Positions 48,542 through 57,796 of a DNA stretch of 64,000 bases are shown in pieces. The stretch is from the IMG/VR virus record IMGVR_UViG_3300042731_006431, positions 1-64,000 of that record. One strand, 5' to 3'. Within the stretch, counting starts at the first letter, position 1. Each line of letters begins with the position of its first letter. The notes under the pieces were generated by a model. The model was not told where the DNA came from. It ran no database searches and saw only the letters and a program-made list of their open reading frames with translations. Source of the stretch: a virus. The translations under genes were made by a program, and so were the position numbers.

Positions 48542-49126
48542 ATGCCATTTAGTATATTTGACACGCATAAGTACATGACTGATGCGATGAAAATTGGTTT
48601 TAAAACTATTTGTAATGATAGGAAATTAGAAATACTTGATTGTGGCGTTGGCGTTGGGATTGTAGGAAATTCAATAAAAAATGTATTTGGAGATGATGTT
48701 GATATTTATGGAGTAGAAATTCACGCGGCTTATATCAACGATGAGAATTTAAAAGCTATATTAAAAGATAAGTATGGTCTATTCCATGAATGCTATAAAG
48801 ATATAGAAATTGATGATATGAGATTCATGCTTAGAAAGTTGCCATCAAAAAGCGTTGACTATGTTGTTTTTGGAGACAGTCTGGAACATATACCAGAGCC
48901 TGATATTATACCTACCTTATCCGATGCAATGCGGGTAAGCAGGTTCGGAGTGTTTGTTAATGCTCCAATTGTAGTAATGCCACAAGGTGCCGTATATGAC
49001 AATGAATATGAAACTCATCATGTACATTATGATAGGAAAAAGTGGGAGTCGCTTGGTAGTAAATGTTTAGGCGAGAGTGAAAATCATCGGGTTGCGATGT
49101 TTTACTTTGGAAATATGGTGGTATAG
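48542..49126 (+). CDS. SAM-dependent methyltransferase
   Basis: 194 residues, GGAGG upstream. Glycine loop LDCGVGVGIVG (about 37-47) and acidic YGVEIHAAY end of strand 2, DYVVFGDSLEHIPEP at strand 4. Class I fold without a DNA-MTase NPPY motif, so a small-molecule or sugar methyltransferase is likelier. It starts an island with glycosyltransferases. Confidence 0.75.
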   Translation: MPFSIFDTHKYMTDAMKIGFKTICNDRKLEILDCGVGVGIVGNSIKNVFGDDVDIYGVEIHAAYINDENLKAILKDKYGLFHECYKDIEIDDMRFMLRKLPSKSVDYVVFGDSLEHIPEPDIIPTLSDAMRVSRFGVFVNAPIVVMPQGAVYDNEYETHHVHYDRKKWESLGSKCLGESENHRVAMFYFGNMVV

Positions 49127-50119
49127 ATGATGGAGATAACGATTAAAATTACAAAAGAACACCTGCTTAAAGCAGGCGCAAAATGGTATAGTAGAGGATA
49201 TAGACTGTTCAATAAATTATATCCTAACGGATTTGATTTTAATTCACCTCAAGATGCTTTTTTAGAGATTTATAATGGTCCACTTCGGCGATGGGTCGGC
49301 TGGATGTATCGAATAGTTAGTTATCCAATAATTACAAACTCCCATCATTTTATATTCTCACATTTTGATTTCAAAGGTTTTAATTTATCAGGACTTGACT
49401 TCTCAGATTGGAGTTTAGATAATTCTGATTTTTCAGGTTGTAACTTAGTTGGAACTAACTTTTCAAAGGCTGCTTTGTTTCATTCCAATTTTGAAGGTGT
49501 TAATGCAAAGCACGCTAATTTTTCTGACACAATGATGCAATGCTGTAAACTTTGTAATTCAAACTTGCGCTTTACAAATTTTGAACATGCTAATATGCAA
49601 TCTTGTGATTTGTCTGCAACTGATTTAAAAGGAGCAAATTTTAAAAACGCTAATTTATATGATGCAATAGGATATAAAGATAGCAGAAAAGCAAGTAGTA
49701 AAGACAAAAGTGATGATTTATGCATATATCAGATACATAATTACATAAAAAGAATATCGTTTAAAAAGTACAGAGAAACAAAGAAAAATTGGTTTTATAA
49801 TTGGTCTTGTTTTGTGCGGAAAAATAATCCGCAGATTGAGAAGGGTGATTTTATTTTAACCGGTAAAGAAAAAGACGGAACTTATAATTTTTTAAGAGTC
49901 TTATCAGTTGAATATGTTGGTTGGGAAGGTTCAAATCTTTGGAAACAGGAAGAGGCGTGGTGGGCACAACCTCACCCAGAATATAGAGGGACTGCGAGAT
50001 CTTTAAATGATTCAGAAATCGAATATTTAAGAGAGATTGGAAGGCAAATGATGGAAAGATTTAAAAAAGGATATAGACAGTTAAATCCATATAGAAAAAA
50101 TGAAATGGAGGATAATTAA
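49127..50119 (+). CDS. Pentapeptide repeat protein
   Basis: 330 residues. Residues 80-185 have A(D/N)Lxx-type repeats: FKGFNLSGLDFSDWSLDNS, NSDFSGCNLVGTNFSK, CDLSATDLKGANFKNANL. They form a right-handed beta-helix with a square section. Flanks: an N-terminal helical part and a C-terminal basic/aromatic domain (EAWWAQPHPEYRG). Pentapeptide proteins may mimic DNA or bind gyrase; here the location beside sugar enzymes does not tell which. Confidence 0.85.
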   Translation: MMEITIKITKEHLLKAGAKWYSRGYRLFNKLYPNGFDFNSPQDAFLEIYNGPLRRWVGWMYRIVSYPIITNSHHFIFSHFDFKGFNLSGLDFSDWSLDNSDFSGCNLVGTNFSKAALFHSNFEGVNAKHANFSDTMMQCCKLCNSNLRFTNFEHANMQSCDLSATDLKGANFKNANLYDAIGYKDSRKASSKDKSDDLCIYQIHNYIKRISFKKYRETKKNWFYNWSCFVRKNNPQIEKGDFILTGKEKDGTYNFLRVLSVEYVGWEGSNLWKQEEAWWAQPHPEYRGTARSLNDSEIEYLREIGRQMMERFKKGYRQLNPYRKNEMEDN

Positions 50120-50120
50120 T

Positions 50121-50990
50121 GTGATAATAGCACACTATAAAAAAACAAAATTAGCTATGGCACCGGATGCAATAAGTGAAGCTATTAACCGGCATACAAA
50201 ACATGAAAGTTTTGTGACTGATGTTATTGAAGAACTTAAAAGTGCTGATTTTGTTCATTATCACAATCAATTTTTTGATGCTGGTAAACCTTGTCTAATT
50301 CAATATCATAGCGAACCGATCAACCCGTTTTTGAATATTGATGCTCCCGTAAAAAAAAGATTAACTCTTTTGCAGTATCACTGCACATTACCAGAATATG
50401 CTGATTGTATACCTATGCGTAATGTGATTAACTTTGACACAGAAGTTTTTGAAAACGCAGATCAAGCAAGTGACACAAAAATAAGAATAGGTTATTACCC
50501 TTCTACATATAGAAAGAATAATGAATACTTTGATAAAGGCTATGAAGAGACTATGCCAATTTTAGAGCGGTTATCGAAAGAGTTAGACATCGAAATAGAT
50601 GTTCCTGGCAAAATGATTGATCATAGTGAATGTTTGGAACGAAAAAAGAAGTGTCATATCATTATTGATGAAGTTAAAACTGGTAGTTATCATCGAAGTA
50701 CGCTTGAGGGAATGGCATTGGGAAAGTTGGTGGTTGTTAATATATCTGAAACTCTTGGAAATAAACTATATCAATATGATCATATATTACCAATATGGAA
50801 TTGCACGCTTGATAACTTGGAGGAATCGCTTAGTTTTTGGATTGAGCTACTTGGATCACAGGAAACAAATATACAGCAATGGAAAATAGAAGGAAAATCA
50901 GCTAAATTGTATATGGAAAAATTTTGGAATCCAAAAGATGTAGTGCAAGACTACATCAAACAATATGAGGAAGTATTAAAAGGATGGTAG
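50121..50990 (+). CDS. Glycosyltransferase, GT4-like
   Basis: GTG 50121 is chosen over an ATG at 50100 inside the previous gene; GGAGG is nine bases before it. 289 residues: N-terminal part starts VIIAHYKKTKLAM and has YHNQFFD, CLIQYHSEP; C-terminal part has CHIIIDEVKTGSYHRSTLEGMALGKLVVV in pieces, the nucleotide-sugar site with a Glu after G-x-x-R-S-T. GT-B type. Substrate unknown. Same island as a GT29-like enzyme and methyltransferases. Confidence 0.7.
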   Translation: MIIAHYKKTKLAMAPDAISEAINRHTKHESFVTDVIEELKSADFVHYHNQFFDAGKPCLIQYHSEPINPFLNIDAPVKKRLTLLQYHCTLPEYADCIPMRNVINFDTEVFENADQASDTKIRIGYYPSTYRKNNEYFDKGYEETMPILERLSKELDIEIDVPGKMIDHSECLERKKKCHIIIDEVKTGSYHRSTLEGMALGKLVVVNISETLGNKLYQYDHILPIWNCTLDNLEESLSFWIELLGSQETNIQQWKIEGKSAKLYMEKFWNPKDVVQDYIKQYEEVLKGW

Positions 50991-51587
50991 ATGAAATTTA
51001 AAAAGAGCGATAGAATTATATTAGTAGGGAACGGACCAAGTACTTTAAAAAGAAAAAAAGGCCCTGTTATAAATAATCATGAGATAATAATTAGATTAAA
51101 TGATTGGGTTACTGATGGATTTGAACAACATGTCGGTAGTAAAACTACCCATTGGTTTGTTGGACCTTCTAAATGGTCGAGAATCAAGGGTAGAGATATA
51201 AGCAAACTAAAAGGATTTTGTATGCTACCATATAAACATTATAAGAGCGAATCTTTTATTAGGGAACATCTTAGGAAGTGTTTAGAACTTGATCCTGATG
51301 ATTTTGATTTTTTAGACAAAGAAGATTCTCGAAAAATGACCGAAATTGCTACAAATTTTGGATGTGATTTAATTCCTTCAAGTGGATTAAACGCTATTCT
51401 GTATTTAACATGCATATTAAGATTGCCTATAACTATTATTGGGTTTGACTGTTATCAAGATAAAGATGATTTTACCCATTATTACGGTGATAATAATCGA
51501 GATCTAACTTTTAACTTGCACAACTGGAAAATAGAAAAGGATATAATAACAGCTCTAAACAAGTTAAATTTTATAAGAATTTTATAA
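50991..51587 (+). CDS. Glycosyltransferase family 29-like (sialyltransferase-like)
   Basis: 198 residues right after the previous stop. ILVGNGPSTLKRKKG at the N-terminus, then EIIIRLND and EQHVGSKTTHWF, the sialyl-motif L-like block; SSGLNAILYLTC and IIGFDCYQ with HYYGD and HNW in the C-terminal block, as in bacterial GT29-type and phage relatives. May add a sugar to a phage or host surface molecule or to a modified base; the acceptor is unknown. Confidence 0.72.
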   Translation: MKFKKSDRIILVGNGPSTLKRKKGPVINNHEIIIRLNDWVTDGFEQHVGSKTTHWFVGPSKWSRIKGRDISKLKGFCMLPYKHYKSESFIREHLRKCLELDPDDFDFLDKEDSRKMTEIATNFGCDLIPSSGLNAILYLTCILRLPITIIGFDCYQDKDDFTHYYGDNNRDLTFNLHNWKIEKDIITALNKLNFIRIL

Positions 51588-51597
51588 GGATAAATTT

Positions 51598-52203
51598 ATG
51601 TCACAAAAAGACGAAGCCATAAAACAAGTTTTCGGATTTAAAAATAAGGGGCTTGAATCAATGAGTGGTCCAGGATCATCAATAGATGCAACACCTGAAA
51701 TACGTGTATTTTTACCATACATATTTGAAAAATATGAAATTAGTACAGTTGTTGATGCTCCATGTGGAGACATGAATTGGATGAGATTTATTAATTTAAA
51801 TAAGGTTAATTATTTAGGAATTGATATTGTAGATGAAATTGTTTCTCAAAATGTAATCAATTATCCAGGTTTGAAATTTATGCAGCTTGATATAATTTCC
51901 AACCCAATACCATACGCAGAATGTTATATTATACGTGACTTTTTTATACACTTGCTAAATGAGGATGTTTTAATTATTTTAAATAAATTAAAAAAAAGTA
52001 AAGTTAAATATTTAATCTCAACTTCATTTCCATACTTAAAAACAAATATTGACCAGATAGAAGAGAATCATGAAGGTCGTTATGGGTTTAGAAAACTAAA
52101 TTTAAGCATTCAACCATATAATTTAGGTGCTCCAATTGAAAGTATAGTTGAAAAAAATACAGTTTGTGAGGGTCGTATTGTTGGATTATGGGAACTAATT
52201 TAA
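51598..52203 (+). CDS. Class I SAM-dependent methyltransferase
   Basis: 201 residues, AAGGAT upstream. VVDAPCGDMNWMR (SAM loop), YLGIDIVDEIV (strand 2), IRDFFIHLLNEDVL (motif IV region) and a C-terminal beta hairpin. Probably a small-molecule or sugar methyltransferase in the glycosylation island. Not a known DNA type. Confidence 0.75.
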   Translation: MSQKDEAIKQVFGFKNKGLESMSGPGSSIDATPEIRVFLPYIFEKYEISTVVDAPCGDMNWMRFINLNKVNYLGIDIVDEIVSQNVINYPGLKFMQLDIISNPIPYAECYIIRDFFIHLLNEDVLIILNKLKKSKVKYLISTSFPYLKTNIDQIEENHEGRYGFRKLNLSIQPYNLGAPIESIVEKNTVCEGRIVGLWELI

Positions 52204-52215
52204 AGGAGTATAATT

Positions 52216-52932
52216 ATGAACAAAACTAAAATTGAATGGGCAAAATCAACTTGGAATCCAATTACTGGTTGTACTAAGATCAGTTCAGGTTGTAAAAATT
52301 GTTATGCTGAACGAATGGCTTTTCGATTAAAAGCTATGGGACAGGCTAATTATGTTAATGGATTTGATGTTACTACTCATGAGAATATGCTTGAACGCCC
52401 ACTCCATTGGAGAAAACCTCTGATGATTTTTGTCAATTCGATGAGTGATATTTTTCATGAAGCTATTCCATTTGGTTTTATAGAAAAGGTTTTTAATGTA
52501 ATGAATAGAGCCTATTGGCATCAGTTCCAAGTTTTAACAAAACGGGCTGATAATATATCAAAATATAATGGTAGTTTAAATTGGTCTGATAATATATGGA
52601 TGGGCGTGACAGTTGAAGAAAATAAATTTAAATTTCGAATCGATCATTTACGAAATTCAAATGCAAAAGTTAAGTTTTTATCTTTAGAACCATTAATTGG
52701 TCCTATTACAGATCTTGACTTAACAGGAATAGATTGGGTAATTGTTGGGGGTGAATCTGGACCTGATGCACGACCGATGAATGAAGACTGGGTTCGAAAG
52801 ATTCGTGACTTTGCAATTAAGCACGAAATCCCCTTTTTCTACAAGCAACGACTTGAAGGTAAGAAAAAAGTTTCAATGCCGGAGCTTGATGGGGTTGTAT
52901 GGGATCAATATCCTAAAGGATTGGAGGAATAA
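52216..52932 (+). CDS. DUF5131 / phage Gp37-Gp68-type protein
   Basis: 238 residues, AAGGAG upstream. TKIEWAKSTWNPITGC start with Cys 19, 26 and 29 (GCTKISSGCKNCYAER), WRKPLMIFVNSMSDIFHE, FQVLTKRAD, NIWMGVTVE, LSLEPLIGPI and WVIVGGESGPDARPM are the diagnostic blocks. The family is widespread in phages and resembles radical SAM enzymes, although the cysteine spacing is different (C-x6-C-x2-C). The role is unproven. Confidence 0.9.
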   Translation: MNKTKIEWAKSTWNPITGCTKISSGCKNCYAERMAFRLKAMGQANYVNGFDVTTHENMLERPLHWRKPLMIFVNSMSDIFHEAIPFGFIEKVFNVMNRAYWHQFQVLTKRADNISKYNGSLNWSDNIWMGVTVEENKFKFRIDHLRNSNAKVKFLSLEPLIGPITDLDLTGIDWVIVGGESGPDARPMNEDWVRKIRDFAIKHEIPFFYKQRLEGKKKVSMPELDGVVWDQYPKGLEE

Positions 52933-52934
52933 AA

Positions 52935-53114
52935 ATGGAAGCATGTTGTAAGAATTGTTGTAAAATTGATTACTATAAATATGTGAGGTATCAAGAACAT
53001 GATGAATATTATTGTTGGGATAATAGAAATTATTTTAAAATTGATTATGTTTGTGAAAGATATCAAATGAATTTAGAAACATCAAACAAATTATTAGCTT
53101 TATTGGAGGATTAG
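52935..53114 (+). CDS. Small cysteine-rich protein, 59 aa
   Basis: ATG 52935 after GGAGG, stop at 53112-53114. Sequence EACCKNCCK with four Cys near the start, then YYCWDN and VCERY: six cysteines that could bind metal. Next gene starts three bases later. Function unknown. Confidence 0.7.
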   Translation: MEACCKNCCKIDYYKYVRYQEHDEYYCWDNRNYFKIDYVCERYQMNLETSNKLLALLED

Positions 53115-53117
53115 ATA

Positions 53118-53516
53118 ATGGAAGACAGATTTATAATACGATTTTGGTTGGTTAAAGAAGAAAGAATGATTGAACCTGATCAATATGAGTTTGATTGGGA
53201 AAATGAATATATCACTATTAATGATGATTTTTGCATTGATGGACAAAATAAATTTGAGTGGGATACAGAGATAATACCTATGCAATGCACAGGAAAAGAA
53301 GATAAAAATGGAAAATTTATTTATGAAGGGGATATATTATTAATTACTGAATTAAGTAATGGTTATAAAAGACCACCTATAAAAAGGGTGGTAATTTATG
53401 ATAATGGTGAATATTATGTAAAAGATAGCGGTTTGATGTGCAATCATGGTATAAAAGATGAGATAATAGGTAACATCTACGAAAATCCTGAGTTATTGGA
53501 GTTAAGCAATGGCTAA
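53118..53516 (+). CDS. YopX-family protein
   Basis: 132 residues. CTGKEDKNGKFIYEGDIL and EIIGNIYENPELL are the family's hallmark blocks, with VVIYDNGEYYV between. The N-terminal 50 residues are acidic. YopX proteins are common in phages and their function is not known. Overlaps the next gene by eight bases. Confidence 0.85.
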   Translation: MEDRFIIRFWLVKEERMIEPDQYEFDWENEYITINDDFCIDGQNKFEWDTEIIPMQCTGKEDKNGKFIYEGDILLITELSNGYKRPPIKRVVIYDNGEYYVKDSGLMCNHGIKDEIIGNIYENPELLELSNG

Positions 53517-53754
53517 ATTAGAAAATCAGAAAGTTAGACTCTTTTCTAATTGTAGTGAGGCTGATCGTTTTGAACAGCGAAATTGTGAACGTTGTCAGAA
53601 AGTAGATTTGTATGATGCAAAAAGTAATTGTGTTTTATATGATGCAATGTTATTTGCATACTGGAATGATGGGGATGTCAATCGGGAAATTGCTGATCGA
53701 TTAGGATATTCCCAAAATAATCAATGGGATTGTAAAGAAAGGATATTGAGATGA
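53509..53754 (+). CDS. Hypothetical protein with four cysteines, 81 aa
   Basis: NCSEADRFEQRNCERCQKV and a fourth Cys about residue 41 could form a zinc site; the following DAMLFAYWNDGDVNREIADR block is seen in small phage proteins near YopX genes. Overlap with both neighbours indicates coupled translation. Function unknown. Confidence 0.75.
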   Translation: MAKLENQKVRLFSNCSEADRFEQRNCERCQKVDLYDAKSNCVLYDAMLFAYWNDGDVNREIADRLGYSQNNQWDCKERILR

Positions 53755-53957
53755 TAGACGAAACCAAGTTAAAAAAGATTGTCCATTTCGCTTTTATGAA
53801 AAACACGACGAAGCAGACGGTATATAATGGGATTCATACTAATAAGCTAACCCGGATATATATCGATCAGGAACCTTTCATCTACTTAGATGAGAAAACG
53901 ATAGGCTGGGAGCCAAGAAGAGTAGGGAAGGGGAGACGGAAGAGGGGGAGAAGGTGA
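53751..53957 (+). CDS. Hypothetical basic protein, 68 aa
   Basis: ATG overlaps the preceding TGA. The middle is ordinary (RIYIDQEPFIYLDEKTIG) and the last 18 residues are strongly basic and Gly-rich (PRRVGKGRRKRGRR), so it likely contacts nucleic acid. This stretch is visibly more G-rich than neighbours. Function unknown. Confidence 0.66.
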   Translation: MIDETKLKKIVHFAFMKNTTKQTVYNGIHTNKLTRIYIDQEPFIYLDEKTIGWEPRRVGKGRRKRGRR

Positions 53958-54313
53958 CCAAGGAAGACATTTTGAAACGCATTGAAAGATTGTGCCAAAA
54001 AAAGATATCTGACTTTCAGTATAAAGAAAAGTGGAAAAAGTTGCAGTTAATTTGTCGGTATAGGTACAAAAATGTATTAGTCATTAAAAAGCTTATTTAT
54101 CAACCAAATAGACACTCTATTATAGATAGTGAGTATTCTATTTATTACATAGATTTAGATAAGCAATATAGATTCGCTGTCGGAAACAATATCGAGGCGT
54201 TATACAAGTTAATTGATTCTAAATATAAAGATGTAAATCAGTTGAGAGATATAAAAGAACAGGCTGATGTCATGGAAAAGTTAAACCGATTTCTTGACTT
54301 AGAAGAGGTATAG
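53954..54313 (+). CDS. Hypothetical protein, GTG start, 119 aa
   Basis: GTG 53954 overlaps the preceding TGA, with GGGAGAAG upstream. Basic N-terminal half (KKWKKLQLICRYRYKNV) and helical, acidic end. Not recognised. Confidence 0.66.
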   Translation: MTKEDILKRIERLCQKKISDFQYKEKWKKLQLICRYRYKNVLVIKKLIYQPNRHSIIDSEYSIYYIDLDKQYRFAVGNNIEALYKLIDSKYKDVNQLRDIKEQADVMEKLNRFLDLEEV

Positions 54314-54314
54314 T

Positions 54315-54503
54315 ATGTCATGTATAGATTTAAAATCTGCAATTCTCAGAGGTTCACTTTATTGTGAAATAATTGATGGAGATAACACAAAAGATTTACA
54401 AAGAGCAGTTAATCGTTTTTTATGTCATTATAATCATTTACTAACAATAGAGCATGTATCCTATTATAAAAATAGTTGTATTTTATTTTTAAGAAAACTA
54501 TAA
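54315..54503 (+). CDS. Hypothetical protein, 62 aa
   Basis: Starts just after the previous stop with AGAGGTA. Alpha/beta, two His next to Leu/Thr (LCHYNHLLTIEHVSYY). Overlap with the next frame is only by an unlikely early start. Function unknown. Confidence 0.6.
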   Translation: MSCIDLKSAILRGSLYCEIIDGDNTKDLQRAVNRFLCHYNHLLTIEHVSYYKNSCILFLRKL

Positions 54504-54517
54504 AGGATGCTTTAACT

Positions 54518-54667
54518 ATGAAAGCATATTTCATACATTTAAGAAAGAATTGGTTTGTCGCTATATTTTCATTATGGAATATGGTTACTCATTTTATTCA
54601 TGGTTTAATCCCTTGTAAATGGACAGAGCATGAGTTTTATGAAAATTTATTTAAAAATAAGGAGTAA
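54518..54667 (+). CDS. Small membrane-associated peptide, 49 aa
   Basis: ATG 54518 with AAAGGA upstream is preferred to an earlier Met inside the previous gene. Aromatic/hydrophobic segment at residues 10-30 (NWFVAIFSLWNMVTHFI) and a charged C-terminus. Four bases before the next gene. Function unknown. Confidence 0.6.
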   Translation: MKAYFIHLRKNWFVAIFSLWNMVTHFIHGLIPCKWTEHEFYENLFKNKE

Positions 54668-54670
54668 ACT

Positions 54671-55579
54671 ATGGAAACATTAGAATTATCAAAATATATT
54701 ATAGAGTCAAAATTGCCTATAGATGAATCTACAACAAAAGACGAATCTATAACAAAAATAGAATTGCCAGTGATATATGGTAGAAAATCACCAGAATTAA
54801 GAGAATACGAGAAAGAAAATATTTCTAAATATATTTCAGAACATAAAGATTTACATAAATCTAATTTATTTAATTTTAGTGATTTATGTCACCCAAAAGA
54901 TTTAGATATTAAGAATTTTAACGAAATAAAATTAATTTTTGATGAAAAAAATATAAAATATACATGTATAAGTAGAATTGAATATAGAAATATATTTAAT
55001 AAATATATTCTTTTTCCAAAGAAACTAATTGAGGATGAATTTAGAGTAAAAATTCCTGATTATTTATATGGTATAAAATTGCCTATGTGGATGACGTTCA
55101 GTTTAAATCATTATATATGGGAATCAGATAAAAATATTAATGTTGTTTATTTAACATCGCATTGTAGCGGTATTACATCAAAAAATACACCATTATTTTT
55201 TAGTTGTATTAAAGGGGTAAATCTTAAACCAATAAATAGTTTATGGGATTATGAATATCTTAAAAAAAATGATTTGTTTTACAATCAACTCAATTGCCGA
55301 CATAGAAGTAAATTACATCACACATTAGATATTGATATAAAAATTGACTCTGTACCAGTGGTGCCCAAAAGATTCAATCCTATTATAGATTTAATACCTG
55401 ATAAGAGCAGAATCAATATAGCTTTTATGCCAAGTTATGATGTTAAAACGCATGATGACCCTTTTATTTATTATGATCCAATTGGGAAAACAAAATTTGA
55501 TGATATTGATATACCTATAATAGTTTTTGGCATGTGGAACAAAAGCGATGCAACTTTAAATACTTATTTAAACGAATAA
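54671..55579 (+). CDS. Large unknown protein, paralog of the 3075 gene
   Basis: 302 residues, AAGGAG upstream. Aligns with the gene at 3075 along most of its length: METLELSKYI, VIYGRKSPELREYE, IKYTCISRIEYRNIFNK, KLPMWMTFS, VPVVPKRFNPIIDLIPD, IAFMPSY, PIIVFGMWNKS. The N-terminal spacer (residues 18-35) has near repeats (DESTTKDESITK). Position before the replication initiator suggests it may be needed early. Function unknown. Confidence 0.85.
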   Translation: METLELSKYIIESKLPIDESTTKDESITKIELPVIYGRKSPELREYEKENISKYISEHKDLHKSNLFNFSDLCHPKDLDIKNFNEIKLIFDEKNIKYTCISRIEYRNIFNKYILFPKKLIEDEFRVKIPDYLYGIKLPMWMTFSLNHYIWESDKNINVVYLTSHCSGITSKNTPLFFSCIKGVNLKPINSLWDYEYLKKNDLFYNQLNCRHRSKLHHTLDIDIKIDSVPVVPKRFNPIIDLIPDKSRINIAFMPSYDVKTHDDPFIYYDPIGKTKFDDIDIPIIVFGMWNKSDATLNTYLNE

Positions 55580-55593
55580 AATAAAGGTTATAT

Positions 55594-56439
55594 ATGAACT
55601 TAAAACAAAAACCAATTGTAAATTTAGAGCGTAAATTTGATAAAAACACACTCAAATTTAAAGTGCTAAATGAATATTCAAACAAAATTTCAGGTGATGC
55701 GTTTAAGCTATATTACATACTGATAGATTATTATAATGATGCTTATGGTTATGCTTATCCATCATATAGTATCCTACTTGATAAGACTGGTATTAAATCA
55801 GTTAACACGTTAAAAAAGAAGCTAAATGAATTAGTTGAAATTGGGCTTATAAATATCAGTACTGGTACTAAGAATAATCAATATACGTTCAACAACGTAT
55901 TTGAGTTAAAAGAAGTAAAAATTGAAAAATCTGAAAAAAATGTATTAAATTCTGATGATGAGAAATCAAAATTTGATAGTAATCAATCAAAAAATGATAG
56001 GCCTATATCAAAATTTGATAGTCCTTATAATATAGAACTTACTAGTAAATTTACTAGTAATATAACTAATACTAAGAGCAATAATAATACCAAGGTGATA
56101 TCTATGTACGATAAATTTTTAGTTTGGTCAGCTACTAAAGGATGTAATCAACGTAGTATTAATACTTTACTACTTAAATTCCCTAAGACTAAAGAGTGGT
56201 TAGATGCTTATATGACTTATATAGACTCATTAACTGATATAGATGATTTAAGAACATATATTGGCGTTGGGATTAAAAAAAATTGGAATATGAATAAACG
56301 TATTGAAAAGCCAAAAGAAGAACCTAAAACTCCTCAATGGCAGTTAGACCGTATTAAAAACAGACGATTAAATACTTATTCGAAGAGATTAGGCATTACA
56401 GTAGCTGAATACATTGAAAGGTATGGAGATGAAGTCTAA
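55594..56439 (+). CDS. Replication initiator-like protein (winged helix)
   Basis: 281 residues. N-terminal winged helix: ISGDAFKLYYILIDYYN, YAYPSYSILLDKTGI, SVNTLKKKLNELVEIGL with wing TGTKNNQYTFNN. A Ser/Asn-rich linker (residues 110-165), then a helical C-terminal part with YDKFLVWSATKGC and a basic tail. This is the shape of phage DnaD/replisome organiser proteins that load DnaB, and the DnaB gene follows, overlapping by 11 bases. An origin may lie in the linker-coding DNA, but I saw no clear iterons. Confidence 0.8.
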   Translation: MNLKQKPIVNLERKFDKNTLKFKVLNEYSNKISGDAFKLYYILIDYYNDAYGYAYPSYSILLDKTGIKSVNTLKKKLNELVEIGLINISTGTKNNQYTFNNVFELKEVKIEKSEKNVLNSDDEKSKFDSNQSKNDRPISKFDSPYNIELTSKFTSNITNTKSNNNTKVISMYDKFLVWSATKGCNQRSINTLLLKFPKTKEWLDAYMTYIDSLTDIDDLRTYIGVGIKKNWNMNKRIEKPKEEPKTPQWQLDRIKNRRLNTYSKRLGITVAEYIERYGDEV

Positions 56440-57781
56440 AATACCGCATAATTACGAAGCTGAAGAGGCTGTTTTATCAGCTATACTTATACACCCGGAT
56501 TCAATTTTGAATTGTATATCTAAGATTGATTCAAGCGATTTTTACAGCTCAAAGAATAAAATTATTTATGATGCTTTGTTTGAGCTATATAAGCAAGACG
56601 TACAGGCAGATTATATACTATTGACAGATTACCTAACACGAAAGGGTAAGCTTGAAACTGTTGGTGAAGAATATATACTTGATGTAGTGCGTAATATCCC
56701 TACTGTTCATAACATCGATAGCTATATAATGGCTGTAAAAGATAGTTCTAATCGTAGAAAATTGCAGAACATATCTAATAAGCTAACTGAAAGACTAACA
56801 ACAGAGGAAGCAACACGGAATATTATCAATGATATGCAAAAAGTTATCTTTGATCTTACAGAATCAGATTCTGATGATGACCCGGTTTCAATTGCTGACA
56901 GTATTGTTGAAACGTTTGAAAAGATTAAAAAGTCTCATGGTTACAACAAAGAATACGACGGCATTTTAACAGGTATTTCTAATATCGATGACTTTACAGG
57001 CGGGTTTAAAAATGGTGAAGTTACCATATTGGCCGCTCGTCCGAGTATGGGTAAAACTTCGCTGGCTTCTAATATTGCATGTAATGCAGCTAAGGAAGGA
57101 AAGAACGTTTTATTTTGCTCTAAAGAAATGTCAACTCATGTAATTGGACAAAGATTACTTGCTGAAATGTCAGATATAGAAAGCTACAAGATTAGAACTG
57201 CTCATCTGACTACTCAAGAATTAAAAGTGCTTGAAACAACATTGCCAGAATTTGAGAGTATTAGGCTATTGAAATTCTATGATAGTTCATCTATGAGTGC
57301 TGTGAATATTAGGTCTAAAGCTCGCAAAATGAAAATGAGGGGTGGTTTGGATTTGATTATAATTGATTATTTACAGCTTTTAGAACCAATTAGCACAAAG
57401 CACGATTCAAAAAACATCGAAGTTTCTGAAAGCTCAAAATACATAAAAAATATAGCCCGTGAACTTGATATACCTGTTATACTATTATCTCAATTATCAA
57501 GAAGTATTGAAGCTCGTCAAAACAAGGAACCACTATTATCAGATTTACGTGATTCAGGTTCTATTGAGCAAGATGCTGATATTGTTGCTTTCTTACATCG
57601 TCCTAAATACCAAACGGTGGATGATGAAAAAGACTTATACCAAGAAACTCATTTCATTGTACGAAAAAATCGTAATGGTAGCATAGGGACAGTTAAATTG
57701 AGATTTGATAAGAACATAACAAAATTTGTGAATTGGACTGATGGCGATGATTATTTAAGTGGTGGTGATTATTATAAATAA
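56429..57781 (+). CDS. dnaB: Replicative DNA helicase, DnaB family
   Basis: Unwinds DNA at the phage fork. 450 residues from ATG 56429 (AAAGG spacing fits; an upstream Met lies too close). N-terminal helical domain starts IPHNYEAEEAVLSAIL; Walker A RPSMGKTS (about 202-209), KEMSTHVIGQRLL, Walker B LIIIDYLQLL (about 309-318), SQLSRSIEARQNKEP and DLRDSGSIEQDAD with IVAFLHRP are standard DnaB blocks. No primase domain, so host primase is probably used. Confidence 0.97.
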   Translation: MKSKIPHNYEAEEAVLSAILIHPDSILNCISKIDSSDFYSSKNKIIYDALFELYKQDVQADYILLTDYLTRKGKLETVGEEYILDVVRNIPTVHNIDSYIMAVKDSSNRRKLQNISNKLTERLTTEEATRNIINDMQKVIFDLTESDSDDDPVSIADSIVETFEKIKKSHGYNKEYDGILTGISNIDDFTGGFKNGEVTILAARPSMGKTSLASNIACNAAKEGKNVLFCSKEMSTHVIGQRLLAEMSDIESYKIRTAHLTTQELKVLETTLPEFESIRLLKFYDSSSMSAVNIRSKARKMKMRGGLDLIIIDYLQLLEPISTKHDSKNIEVSESSKYIKNIARELDIPVILLSQLSRSIEARQNKEPLLSDLRDSGSIEQDADIVAFLHRPKYQTVDDEKDLYQETHFIVRKNRNGSIGTVKLRFDKNITKFVNWTDGDDYLSGGDYYK

Positions 57782-57796
57782 TAAGGAGTTAAAACT

